Below are positions 17,194 through 24,636 of a DNA stretch of 47,155 bases, in pieces; the stretch's first letter is position 1, and every line of letters begins with the position of its first letter. The position numbers and the translations under genes are program-made. The stretch is from contig JAWBXB010000003.1 in NCBI GenBank assembly GCA_038868075.1, forward strand, positions 1 through 47,155, read 5' to 3'. The notes beneath the pieces were generated by a model. That model saw only the letters and a program-made list of their open reading frames with translations, made no database searches and had not been told where the DNA came from. The DNA comes from Candidatus Bathyarchaeia archaeon. Lineage in GTDB: Archaea > Thermoproteota > Bathyarchaeia > Bathyarchaeales > DTEX01.

Positions 17194-17203
17194 ACATATA
17201 AAT
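17194..17203. promoter_or_regulatory. shared TATA element between PUA gene and LSm operon
   Basis: ACATATAAAT (reverse ATTTATATGT) lies with its middle 27 bases from ATG 17172 (-) and about 25 bases from the region 17223-17226 (+). One box could therefore serve both the PUA gene and the LSm-L37e operon. No second TATA-like box is seen in this space. Confidence 0.45.
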
Positions 17204-17252
17204 TTCATCTTCCCATAAGGAAGTGAAATTTAGCTGGCGGATCGTGAAGGTT

Positions 17253-17471
17253 ATGGCGATCCAAATACTTGAGGAAAGCTTAGGAAAAATTGTACTGATA
17301 AAACTTAGGGGTGGAAGAAATATAAGAGGGAAGCTGCAGGGATTCGATCAGCATCTAAACCTTGTTCTAGAGAAGGCTGAGGATGTCACCGATGCCGAGA
17401 ACGTTAAAGAATTAGGTTTAATAATAGTTAGAGGCGATAATGTCATAATGATATCACCTCCTCCAAGGTGA
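17253..17471 (+). CDS. LSm/Sm-like archaeal RNA-binding protein
   Basis: Forms a heptameric ring that binds U-rich RNA. Sm1 ([30 protein letters not shown]) and Sm2 ([14 protein letters not shown]) motifs are complete. Three in-frame starts exist: GTG 17223, GTG 17244 and ATG 17253; ATG gives a 72-residue protein of normal size. It is followed five bases later by the L37e gene, a pairing conserved in many archaea, so the two are one operon. Confidence 0.93.
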   Translation: MAIQILEESLGKIVLIKLRGGRNIRGKLQGFDQHLNLVLEKAEDVTDAENVKELGLIIVRGDNVIMISPPPR

Positions 17472-17476
17472 AATAT

Positions 17477-17665
17477 ATGACAAAGGGTACACCTTCCTTT
17501 GGAAAAAGAATGGGGAAAACTCTTCATATAAGATGTAGGAGATGCGGTCGCAGATCATATAATGTGAAAAAGAAGAGGTGCGCGGCGTGCGGTTTCGGTG
17601 AATCAGCAAAGATAAGGAGGTATTCTTGGCAGACAAAAACTGTTCAGAGAATAAGATTAACCTAA
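17477..17665 (+). CDS. rpl37e: 50S ribosomal protein L37e
   Basis: Zinc-binding large-subunit protein. [13 protein letters not shown] and the C4 zinc site [20 protein letters not shown] are diagnostic; a basic C-terminus follows. Length 62 is normal. ATG 17477 is chosen because it gives the conserved N-terminus and has AAGGTGA, formed by the end of the LSm gene, as ribosome site. Confidence 0.97.
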   Translation: MTKGTPSFGKRMGKTLHIRCRRCGRRSYNVKKKRCAACGFGESAKIRRYSWQTKTVQRIRLT

Positions 17666-17707
17666 AACATGCATGTTTTCAGAATCAGATTTTAGTGGAG
17701 AAAAGAA

Positions 17708-17715
17708 TTTAAATA
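17708..17715 (+). promoter_or_regulatory. likely TATA box for rps10
   Basis: TTTAAATA lies about 45 bases before TTG 17757. The expected transcript start is near 17738, leaving a short leader with the purine-rich ribosome site GAGAGGAAAGAGG. Confidence 0.4.
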
Positions 17716-17756
17716 ACACGATTTCTGAAGAATAAGAGAGACTGAGAGGAAAGAGG

Positions 17757-18065
17757 TTGGTTGGAAAAGCTAGAATAAAACTTACAAGCACAGACTACAA
17801 GAAACTTGATAAGATATGTAGTGAACTTAAGGCTATAGCCGAGAAGGCAGGAGTAAGGGTTTCAGGACCTATCCCATTACCAACTAAGAAGCTTAAGGTT
17901 CCTGTTATGAAGAGCCCCTGCGGTGAGGGCACGAAGACATGGGATAAATGGGAGATGCGCATACATAGACGCCTAATCGACATAGATGCTGAGGATCGGG
18001 TAATGCGCAGAATTATGCGTATGAGGGTTCCAGAAGAAGTCTATATAAGCATAGAGCTTATTTAA
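17757..18065 (+). CDS. rps10: 30S ribosomal protein S10
   Basis: Small-subunit protein of the head domain. ARIKLTSTDYKKLDKICSEL, GVRVSGPIPLPTKKLKVPV, and KWEMRIHRRLIDIDAEDR are the S10 signature regions; length 102 is normal for archaea. TTG start behind an extended GAGAGGAAAGAGG ribosome site. Often found with EF-1 alpha in archaea, which is not adjacent here; instead it follows the LSm-L37e pair with its own promoter. Confidence 0.97.
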   Translation: MVGKARIKLTSTDYKKLDKICSELKAIAEKAGVRVSGPIPLPTKKLKVPVMKSPCGEGTKTWDKWEMRIHRRLIDIDAEDRVMRRIMRMRVPEEVYISIELI

Positions 18066-18095
18066 AAGAGAAATTTTTGATCTTAAATAGTTGCC

Positions 18096-18887
18096 TTAAA
18101 ATATTAGATTGATTGCCACCAGAGTTAATGCCATTAGGAAACTAATTATCCAAACATATTTATTCCACCAAAAGATTTTCGCACCATCCAGAAAGCCGAA
18201 AGGTATTAGGTTGAATACGGCAACATAAGCATTAACAATAGAACCCCATGCAAGAATAATTTTGAATGATGTATTGAGCGTTAGGTTTAGGGCTAATAGT
18301 AATATTGAAAGTGATATATTTATTATTGGTCCAGAAAGAGCTATTTTACCAAGATTCTCTCTAGTAGCCTCACCCGATATGACAACTGCGCCGGGTGAAA
18401 TGATCTTTATTATTGGAGAGAACACTGAGATTAAAGTTATCATTATACCTATAAGTGAGAGCCTGAATTCAGCCCATAACCCATAGTATTTTGCGGTAAA
18501 TTTGTGCCCAATCTCATGCAAAATAAATGATAGGGTGAATATGAGCGCCAAATAGAATGCTGAAGGCAAGTTTACGTGTATCTCGCTAAAAGATAGGGAG
18601 AAGCCGACAAGCATAACTAATAGTACACCCAGAGTTAAATGGGCAAGCTCAACTAGACTTGATACATGATGGAGAAACCTAAAGAAGCCGGGGGAAAACC
18701 TCCTAAGGATAGAAACCTTAATAGTTTCATCTAACCTTCCTAATGGAACCCCATGATAAAGTGGACCCCTCTTAATACCTTGGCACACATGGAACTCCGG
18801 CAACCTATGCTCAGCACAGAAGTATCTACCGCAGAATGGACATTTAAATGGGAGATCAACATCTAAACCACAGTATTGGCACTTCAA
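18096..18887 (-). CDS. AN1 zinc-finger plus M50 site-2-like membrane protease
   Basis: Intramembrane zinc protease. Residues 1-40 form an AN1-type zinc finger: C3, C6, C16, C19, C24, H27, H33, C35 (CQYCGLDVDLPFKCPFCGRY, then FCAEH and HVC). The rest is a polytopic membrane domain with the M50 zinc motif LHEIGHKF and the second ligand region NLIPFGFLDGAKI. Family members cut membrane-bound regulators. The finger suggests a cytoplasmic binding partner. TTG 18887 follows GGAAGGA. Length 263. Confidence 0.85.
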   Translation of the reverse strand: MKCQYCGLDVDLPFKCPFCGRYFCAEHRLPEFHVCQGIKRGPLYHGVPLGRLDETIKVSILRRFSPGFFRFLHHVSSLVELAHLTLGVLLVMLVGFSLSFSEIHVNLPSAFYLALIFTLSFILHEIGHKFTAKYYGLWAEFRLSLIGIMITLISVFSPIIKIISPGAVVISGEATRENLGKIALSGPIINISLSILLLALNLTLNTSFKIILAWGSIVNAYVAVFNLIPFGFLDGAKIFWWNKYVWIISFLMALTLVAINLIF

Positions 18888-18993
18888 CCCATTAATCCTT
18901 CCTTAAACATTAAACACTAAAAGTATTTCTTTAAGGAAACAATAAATCTTTATTGACTAACCAAAAGTAAAAGAAGAAACACGAAACATAAGA

Positions 18994-19113
18994 GCCGGGG
19001 TGGCCGAGTGGATTAAGGCGCAGGCCTTGAGCGCCCAAAAAATCCTAGAATACTAGACCTAAGAAAGCCTGTGGCCCTTGTGGGCCGCATGGGTTCGAAT
19101 CCCATCCCCGGCG
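18994..19113 (+). tRNA. tRNA-Ser (UGA) with 34-nt intron
   Basis: Acceptor GCCGGGG (18994-19000) pairs with CCCCGGC (19106-19112), discriminator G 19113, CCA encoded at 19114-19116. D arm GCC...GGC; anticodon stem CAGGC/GCCTG; loop C-T-TGA-G then the intron, then A38. The long variable arm (GGCCC/GGGCC) is that of serine tRNA; T arm ATGGG-TTCGAAT-CCCAT. Anticodon TGA reads UCA and related serine codons. Confidence 0.95.
19032..19065 (+). other. archaeal tRNA intron at position 37/38
   Basis: Thirty-four bases inserted after G37 of tRNA-Ser, the canonical archaeal site. Removal restores a seven-base anticodon loop CTTGAGA and the five-pair stem. Splicing would need the tRNA endonuclease, and RtcB (encoded at 40831) is the archaeal ligase that rejoins the halves. 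Confidence 0.85.
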
Positions 19114-19195
19114 CCAAATCCCATGAACCCTTCAAATCCCAACTCCATCTCATTCCCATTTTTTAGGTTCGTTAGTAAAAGCGGTTATTGATAGG

Positions 19196-19492
19196 TTGAC
19201 TCCTGAAGTATGGTTTAAAATTGAAGAGGCTGTAATTAAAGAGGCTAGCGAGGAGTTCTTCTCAAAATTAATTCAAAGTGTAGAACTTGATGCCGTTAAA
19301 GATACAGAGGAATATGCGAAGATTGTCTTTACTCACGCATATCTAATTTTCATAGGGGACATCTTCACTCAAAAATACCGATTTGAAGAAAAAGATGGAC
19401 TAAAAGAGATTTATGAGACTCTAATGCCTGATATAAAAACTGTTTTAATGAAAGAACTAGGTAAACTCCTTTCCATATTAAGAAAAAGATAG
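19196..19492 (+). CDS. small hypothetical protein, possibly N-terminally truncated
   Basis: I do not recognise a family. About 98 residues, helical and acidic (EEAVIKEASEEFFSKLIQ; DGLKEIYETLMPDIKTVL), basic end. The frame stays open upstream to 19127, right after the tRNA-Ser gene, without a good start codon, so it may be the C-terminal remnant of a longer gene. It lies in the small island between two tRNA genes. Confidence 0.4.
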   Translation: MTPEVWFKIEEAVIKEASEEFFSKLIQSVELDAVKDTEEYAKIVFTHAYLIFIGDIFTQKYRFEEKDGLKEIYETLMPDIKTVLMKELGKLLSILRKR

Positions 19493-19562
19493 AAAGATTA
19501 GGTGGTGGGAAGCTGGAAATGGAAACCTTTGTATGTAAAGGTAAACAGGGGGGCGTAAGAAT

Positions 19563-19784
19563 GTGGTCATTACGCTTGACCCTGAAATTGTGGAGAAGGC
19601 GAAGAAATTAGGCTTAAATATCTCTAAGGTTTGTGAAAATGCTCTAGTTCAGACATTAAACTCCTTAGAAACCGTATTTGGTGAGAGGGGAGGTAACCTA
19701 GGAACCGTAGGTTCCCGGTTGGAGCCCCGGGCGGGATTTGAACCCGCGACCCGCGGCTTACGAGGCCGCTGCTCTAACCGCTAA
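19563..19784 (+). CDS. CcdA-like ribbon-helix-helix small protein running into tRNA-Thr
   Basis: The first ~40 residues (VITLDPEIVEKAKKLGLNIS, KVCENALVQTLNSLE) match the short archaeal CcdA/RHH-type proteins often found beside integrase genes. GTG 19563 follows a GGGGGG run. The last ~20 residues (EPRAGFEPATRGLRGR) are merely the antisense reading of the tRNA-Thr gene, so the true C-terminus has been lost or replaced. This suggests a remnant of an element that integrated at the tRNA. Confidence 0.5.
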   Translation: MVITLDPEIVEKAKKLGLNISKVCENALVQTLNSLETVFGERGGNLGTVGSRLEPRAGFEPATRGLRGRCSNR

Positions 19785-19795
19785 GCCACCGGGGC
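19723..19795 (-). tRNA. tRNA-Thr (CGU)
   Basis: On the minus strand: acceptor GCCCCGG/CCGGGGC, D arm with GCTTAGCGGTTAGAGC, anticodon stem GCGGC/GCCGC with loop CTCGTAA, T arm GCGGG-TTCAAAT-CCCGC, discriminator T, CCA encoded at 19722-19720. Anticodon CGT reads ACG. No intron. 73 bases. Confidence 0.95.
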
Positions 19796-19912
19796 TATTT
19801 CCTGCTATAACGAGTTATTATGGTTGTAGAAGATAAATTTTTAGTCGGTTTTATTTGGTGACTGGAATATTTTAATGTGTGTTTATGGAATGTTTTCATG
19901 GAGTGATGTTGA

Positions 19913-20698
19913 TTGGTTGATGAGATTAAGGAGAATGATAATGTTCTCCTGTATTTGGATGATAAGAGGACATATATGGTTAGGGTTGAGGGCGGTAAGG
20001 TTCTTCATACGCATAAGGGATTTATAAATATTGGTGATCTCATTGGCAGAGGGTTTGGTTCGCGCATAAGGAGCAGTATGGGTGTTGAGTTTATATCTTT
20101 CAAGCCTACCATAAGAGACTATATATTTAAGAGTTCTAGGGGGACGCAGATAATTTATCCGAAGGATATAGCGCTCATAATTTTGTTCGGTAATATACAG
20201 CCTGGAAGCCGCGTCGTTGAGGCTGGAACAGGCGTAGGGGCATTAACAACAGCCCTAGCAAACTACGTTAAACCTACGGGACGGGTTTACAGCTATGAGG
20301 TTAGGGGCGAGTTCCTCGATATTGCGCGTAAAAATCTAGAGAGAGCTGGAGTACTAGAATATGTTGAGTTAAAGAATAAGGATATAACTCAGGGAATAGA
20401 TGAGACTGATGTTGACGCTATTGTCCTAGATATGGCGACACCATGGCTTGTAATACCCCACGCTTACAGGGCGCTGAGGGGGAGTGGATCCTTCATATCA
20501 TTCAGTCCAACAATCGATCAGGTTGTGGAAACAGTTGAGGAATTAAGGGCAAATAATTTCGCAAACATAGAGACAATAGAGTGCCTTGTTAGAAGAATAC
20601 GTGTAGAAAGGGGTAAAACTCGCCCAGAAACTCTAATGACGGGACACACTGGATACATAACTTTCGCAAGGAAAGCTCTCCCCAGAAACCTAGAATAA
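19913..20698 (+). CDS. trmI: tRNA (adenine-57/58-N1) methyltransferase
   Basis: SAM-dependent enzyme making m1A in the T loop, which stabilises tRNA at high temperature. N-terminal beta domain, then IIYPKDIALIILFGNIQPGS, SAM motif VVEAGTGVGALTTALA, YEVRGEFLDIARKNL, VDAIVLDMATPW and the C-terminal THTGYITFAR-like end (TGHTGYITFAR). Length 261 is normal; the archaeal type acts as a homotetramer. TTG 19913 follows GGAGTGAT. Confidence 0.93.
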   Translation: MVDEIKENDNVLLYLDDKRTYMVRVEGGKVLHTHKGFINIGDLIGRGFGSRIRSSMGVEFISFKPTIRDYIFKSSRGTQIIYPKDIALIILFGNIQPGSRVVEAGTGVGALTTALANYVKPTGRVYSYEVRGEFLDIARKNLERAGVLEYVELKNKDITQGIDETDVDAIVLDMATPWLVIPHAYRALRGSGSFISFSPTIDQVVETVEELRANNFANIETIECLVRRIRVERGKTRPETLMTGHTGYITFARKALPRNLE

Positions 20699-20801
20699 AA
20701 TCAAATTTTAAAATTAATAAGACTGATATACCGCATTATTTTTAATCAAATTTATCAAGCCCGATATAGAAGTTAAAAGCTGAGAGATGGTGTAAAGAAT
20801 A

Positions 20802-21377
20802 TTGAGTGAAAAACTGAAGAAGATCAGACGTTTATGGGACAATGGGCTATTTAGATCTTTCATAATGCTCATAATATTATTATTATGTGTACTCGCATTT
20901 CAGAGGATTCTCGTAATAATTTTAAAGACTGAGTATCCTCTAACAACTCCGGAGACAGACAGCATGACCCCAACAATTAAAGTTGGGGACTTACTAATTG
21001 TTCAAGGCGGATTAAGGGGCGAAGATATACATGCCAGTCAAAGCGACGGGGACATAATTGTTTTTAAGGACCCAAGGAACATCTCATCAAAACCGATTGT
21101 ACATAGGGCTATAGAAAAATATTATAATGGTTCAATGTGGCTTTTTAGAACTAAAGGTGATAAAAAGGGTTTACCTGCTGACCCCTGGTGGGTTCCGGAA
21201 AGCTACATCTACGGCAAGGTTATATTCATTATACCTTATCTCGGCTACATCAAGATATATTTAGGTAACGAGTTTGGAATGATGATGATAATTATTCTAC
21301 TCGTAATCCTTCTAATATTTGAGAATCTAGATTTAATAAGGAAGAAGAATGGCGGAGTTAAAAGTGAGCCCGATTAG
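20802..21377 (+). CDS. archaeal signal peptidase I (Sec11-like)
   Basis: Membrane protease that removes signal peptides on the outer face. N-terminal helix (FIMLIILLLCVLAFQRILVI), the serine box ETDSMTPTIKVGDLLIVQGG, the histidine (in place of Lys) box KPIVHRAI, then FRTKGDKKGLPADPWWVPES and GKVIFIIPYLGYIKIYLG, and a C-terminal helix. The Ser/His pair places it in the archaeal/ER S26B class. TTG 20802 start. 191 residues. Confidence 0.93.
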   Translation: MSEKLKKIRRLWDNGLFRSFIMLIILLLCVLAFQRILVIILKTEYPLTTPETDSMTPTIKVGDLLIVQGGLRGEDIHASQSDGDIIVFKDPRNISSKPIVHRAIEKYYNGSMWLFRTKGDKKGLPADPWWVPESYIYGKVIFIIPYLGYIKIYLGNEFGMMMIIILLVILLIFENLDLIRKKNGGVKSEPD

Positions 21378-21398
21378 AAAAGTAGTTAGGTTGGAAGC

Positions 21399-21414
21399 AA
21401 ATATAAATATATAT
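21399..21414 (+). promoter_or_regulatory. TATA-rich promoter of tbp
   Basis: AAATATAAATATATAT, with a second box AAATATAAG at 21420-21428, precedes tbp by 50-75 bases. The leader carries a strong GGAGG ribosome site (21462-21466). The gene for the TATA-binding protein thus has an unusually TATA-rich upstream region; self-control is possible but not shown. Confidence 0.45.
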
Positions 21415-21475
21415 GCCTGAAATATAAGTTCTTCATAAAGTAAATATTCAGGAAGAAATGCGGAGGAATCGTTAA

Positions 21476-22039
21476 ATGTCTCATCCGCAAGTTAAGGTTA
21501 AAATAGAGAATGTGGTCGCATCAGCAACATTAAATCAGAAGATAGATTTAAATGCTGTTGTTAAGGGTTACCCTGGCGTTGAATATCGCCCAGAACAGTT
21601 TCCAGGACTTGTTTTCAGGCTTAAGAGACCTAAAACTGCAACCCTAATTTTTAACTCTGGTAAAATGGTTTGTACTGGCGCAAAATCTGAGAAAGAAGCC
21701 CGTAGAGCCGTTATGAGAGTTATTAAAGAACTTAAACGTAGTGGAATAGTTATAATTGGTAAGCCGGAATTAAAAATACAGAATATTGTGGCTTCAGCTA
21801 ATTTAGGTGGGATGGTTGACTTAGAGAAGTCAGCTTATACTCTTGGCAAGACCATGTATGAACCAGAACAGTTCCCGGGCTTAATTTATCGAATGGATGA
21901 GCCAAAAGTTGTTATACTCCTATTTGCAAGCGGAAAACTCGTTTGCACTGGCGCAAAGAAGGAGGAGGATGTTTATAGGGCTGTGGAGAATCTACAGAGG
22001 AAACTGGAGAAGGAGAAGCTCATTTATTACGAGCAGTAA
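21476..22039 (+). CDS. tbp: TATA-box-binding protein
   Basis: General transcription factor that binds TATA boxes and, with TFB, recruits RNA polymerase. Two direct repeats of about 85 residues are clear: first with IENVVASATLNQKIDLNAVV and PEQFPGLVFRLKRPK, second with IQNIVASANLGGMVDLEKSA and PEQFPGLIYRMDEPK; each ends with SGKxVCTGAK. Length 187 is standard. ATG 21476 behind GGAGG. Confidence 0.97.
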   Translation: MSHPQVKVKIENVVASATLNQKIDLNAVVKGYPGVEYRPEQFPGLVFRLKRPKTATLIFNSGKMVCTGAKSEKEARRAVMRVIKELKRSGIVIIGKPELKIQNIVASANLGGMVDLEKSAYTLGKTMYEPEQFPGLIYRMDEPKVVILLFASGKLVCTGAKKEEDVYRAVENLQRKLEKEKLIYYEQ

Positions 22040-22046
22040 GCTCTAT

Positions 22047-22210
22047 AATAAGAGAGAAAATAATAGGTTTCTCGGCGACCAAGCGCCCTCAACACAGCAT
22101 GGTTAGAGAAACTCTTAAACAAGCTTGCTAGGGGAACATTTATCACGGTTATATTAAAGAAAGAGAAATTTATTAAGAGAGTTGCGGACTTCAATAAAAG
22201 CATGGAATAA
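22047..22210 (+). pseudogene. possible short gene remnant after tbp
   Basis: Downstream of tbp two adjoining frames look protein-like: RENNRFLGDQAPSTQH, then after a one-base shift near 22099-22101 LEKLLNKLARGTFITVILKK and EKFIKRVADFNKSME, stop 22208-22210. I do not recognise the family. The end overlaps the 3' end of the radical SAM gene by 20 bases on the other strand. May be a decayed fragment or chance. Confidence 0.22.
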
Positions 22211-22817
22211 ATTCTCTAGCCCTAAATCTAGTACCGAGATTAACAGCTAAATCATGAATCTTCGATATGTCGATTTCCGGTATTCTCACAGCCGTTACCT
22301 CAACGTCTAGAGATTCATCCTTCGCCCTTTTAATGAAGTCTATAACACTTCTATATGCATCCTTAAAAATCGGCTTACAAACCCTATAATATGTTTCCTC
22401 ATCATGTCCATTTAAGCTAACACTTACAGCGTCAACGCCCGCATCCTTCAATTCCCTCACAACATCCCTTCCAGGATTAAGCAGAAAACCATGCCCATTA
22501 GTATCCAGCCTAATTCTCATGCTGGGGTAATGCCTCTTAATCCATTTGGCGATCTCTAGTACACAATCAAGCCTTATGGTTGGCTCACCGAAACCGCAGA
22601 AAACAATTTCACTCCACCTCCTCCTAGACATATGCTTTTTTAAATCCTCGATCACCCGCATTGGCTCAGGCTCCTCCTTAAGTTTCAGGTTGAACCCAGC
22701 TATACCACTCCAGTAATGCCTAAAGCAGAAATAGCATTTATTAGAGCAACGGTTAGTAATATTCAGATAGAGCGTATCTCCCAGCCAATAAACAATGTTA
22801 TAGTTGGGGTTAATCAA
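22191..22817 (-). CDS. TatD-associated radical SAM protein
   Basis: Radical SAM enzyme with the cluster motif CSNKCYFC (C-x3-C-x2-C). Other core strands: GFGEPTIRLD (the GGE-like SAM contact), IRLDTNGHGFLLNPG, VDAVSVSLNGHDEETYYRVC. This is the short (about 208 residues) subclass often found beside or fused to TatD nucleases; no TatD gene is in this window. The substrate is unknown. TTG 22817 follows GGGGGTG. Confidence 0.85.
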   Translation of the reverse strand: MINPNYNIVYWLGDTLYLNITNRCSNKCYFCFRHYWSGIAGFNLKLKEEPEPMRVIEDLKKHMSRRRWSEIVFCGFGEPTIRLDCVLEIAKWIKRHYPSMRIRLDTNGHGFLLNPGRDVVRELKDAGVDAVSVSLNGHDEETYYRVCKPIFKDAYRSVIDFIKRAKDESLDVEVTAVRIPEIDISKIHDLAVNLGTRFRAREFIPCFY

Positions 22818-22877
22818 GGCACCCCCAAGAATTAACCAGAATTGCCTTCAGAAAATAGGAAATTGAATATCTCATAT

Positions 22878-23423
22878 TTAAATGTGCTTAGACTTCAGAA
22901 TTAGGATGGCTGTCAATATCTGGCATCCAAAACACGCATAGAAGACTGCCTCAAATCCAAAGTTGCTAGCTATGACTGCGGCGATTAATGCCGCTACAGC
23001 CCCGGCTAGATCATATGCCGACTCAAATATCCCAAGAATTAAGCCCCTCCCACCCACATCATTTACATCCATGATTAGGGCCAAGCGCGCTGGGCTTTGG
23101 AGAGCGTAAGATACACCAAACAGAAACTCTACTATATATAGATGTGTAAGGCTGAATGCAAAGACATATGTGAGAGAGCATAAAGCCCCCAGCGCAATGC
23201 CAATAAAAAATATTTTTTTCGCCCCATAAACATCAACTAATTTGCCAGCCGGCGCCTTAAGAAGCGCCGAGACAAAACCAAAAACTGTTAGCAGCATCCC
23301 TATATCTATTACTGAAGCGGAGAAGCGATTAAGAACAAATATTGGATAGATTGGGCCAAGCAGACCCACCCCTAAGGAACTCAGAGAACCCAGCGTAATT
23401 ATTAGCGAGACCCTCGCCCGCAT
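22878..23423 (-). CDS. half-size MFS-like membrane protein (six helices)
   Basis: Six predicted membrane helices and the MFS loop motif GKLVDVYGAKKIF between helices 2 and 3, but only 181 residues; ordinary carriers have twelve helices and about 400 residues. The protein ends naturally (LILKSKHI) and no second half is seen downstream, so it is either a carrier that works as a dimer or a truncated remnant. ATG 23423 follows GGAGGT, a strong ribosome site, which argues for expression. MFS full-length relatives resemble the N-terminal domain. Confidence 0.75.
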   Translation of the reverse strand: MRARVSLIITLGSLSSLGVGLLGPIYPIFVLNRFSASVIDIGMLLTVFGFVSALLKAPAGKLVDVYGAKKIFFIGIALGALCSLTYVFAFSLTHLYIVEFLFGVSYALQSPARLALIMDVNDVGGRGLILGIFESAYDLAGAVAALIAAVIASNFGFEAVFYACFGCQILTAILILKSKHI

Positions 23424-23435
23424 AGACGCTACCTC

Positions 23436-23515
23436 CTATGGGCGGGGCGGGCTCATAACCTTTTATCCAGCACATGCTAGCGGGTTGTGACATTCGCGGG
23501 TCTGCCTGCCTCCAA
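23436..23515. other. GC-rich patch upstream of the half-size MFS gene
   Basis: Within an A/T-rich window this intergenic piece has runs such as GGGCGGGGCGGGC and two direct GCGGGT copies (23480-23485 and 23496-23501). A TATA-like GGATAAAAGG on the minus strand (~23459-23468) may drive the MFS gene. In thermophiles with A/T-rich genomes, GC-rich spacers can mark structured RNA; I can fold no convincing large structure by eye. Confidence 0.3.
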
Positions 23516-23563
23516 CATATTATATGGTTGGGGCTAAAATAAACCTTACGGAGCTTATAATGG

Positions 23564-24556
23564 CTAGGAGCACCTGAAATGCTCCCAGCCTCTTTTCTCC
23601 ACGACTACATACTCCCCATTAACTTTTAGCCTAACTTCCTTCCTTTCCGTAACCTTCCCTATCCCTATTAGATCCGACCCAATCCCCCTAAGAGCTTCTC
23701 TGGCTTTATTCCAGAGTTCAGGTTTAACTGTAACAACCAGCTCATACTCTTCCCCACCATATAAGCTCAGGTCAACGGGGTCTAAATGGTATTTTCTAGC
23801 GAACCCCACTACTTCCGGCGCCACCGGAACCCTCTCTATTAGGAAGCCAACATTGCTCGCATCCGAGAGTTCATAGAGACTCCATGCTAGTCCATCACTG
23901 GAATCTATTGAGGAAGTTAATGCACCTAATTCAGCAAGCACCAAACCCTCCCTAAGTCGGGCTCTAGGCATAAGAACAGCCTCAACTAATGGTTCTCTTA
24001 TATGTTCCGGCGGGGTCAAACCCTCAAGCAATACTTTGAGCCCAGAAGATGCCTTTCCAAAGTATCCCGTAACCGCAACTATATCGCCTGGTCTGGCACC
24101 ACTACGTCTAACAATTTTTCTTTTATTAGAGAAACCTATTAGCGCACAATCTATCACCAAATTTGAGGATTCATTTGTATCCCCACCTATTATATAGAGA
24201 TCATATTCCTTCGCGGCCTCGCTTAATCCTAAACCTATTTCACTAATATCTCTCTCAGTTAAGTTGGGGGGTAACCCAAGGGAGGTCAGAGCTACTAAAG
24301 GTTTTACCCCCTTAGCAGCAAAGTCGCTCACATTCATAACTATAGCCTTTCTAGCCGCCTGCCTTAAACTCATACCTGGTGGGACATCGGTCTCACTGAC
24401 AAGCATATCCACCTTCATAACGAGTAACTTCTCCCCATCAATCGGGATTGCTGAAACATCATCTCCAAAGGGAATTGGCATATCTGGCATTAAATCTAGA
24501 AGATTTATTATGGTTCTTATTACTTCCCTCTCCCCTAAATCCCTAATCGTTCTCAA
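23564..24556 (-). CDS. thiL: thiamine-monophosphate kinase
   Basis: Phosphorylates thiamine monophosphate to the coenzyme thiamine diphosphate, last step of the pathway. AIR-synthase/ThiL fold: FGDDVSAIP (metal/ATP site), MVSETDVPPGM, ARKAIVMNVSDFAAKGVKPL, IIGGDTNES, then IDSSDGLAWSLYEL and LYGGEEYELVVTV. Length 330 is usual. TTG 24556 follows GGGAGAGGT. It lies 80 bases after the VWA operon in the opposite sense of flow (upstream in coordinates, downstream in transcription), possibly co-transcribed. Confidence 0.93.
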   Translation of the reverse strand: MRTIRDLGEREVIRTIINLLDLMPDMPIPFGDDVSAIPIDGEKLLVMKVDMLVSETDVPPGMSLRQAARKAIVMNVSDFAAKGVKPLVALTSLGLPPNLTERDISEIGLGLSEAAKEYDLYIIGGDTNESSNLVIDCALIGFSNKRKIVRRSGARPGDIVAVTGYFGKASSGLKVLLEGLTPPEHIREPLVEAVLMPRARLREGLVLAELGALTSSIDSSDGLAWSLYELSDASNVGFLIERVPVAPEVVGFARKYHLDPVDLSLYGGEEYELVVTVKPELWNKAREALRGIGSDLIGIGKVTERKEVRLKVNGEYVVVEKRGWEHFRCS

Positions 24557-24636
24557 AGCAACCTCTCCCTTAAAGCAAAAAATTCTAACCTTAAAACATC
24601 TTTCCCACTTATTTTAATATGGCTTCACATTCTATA

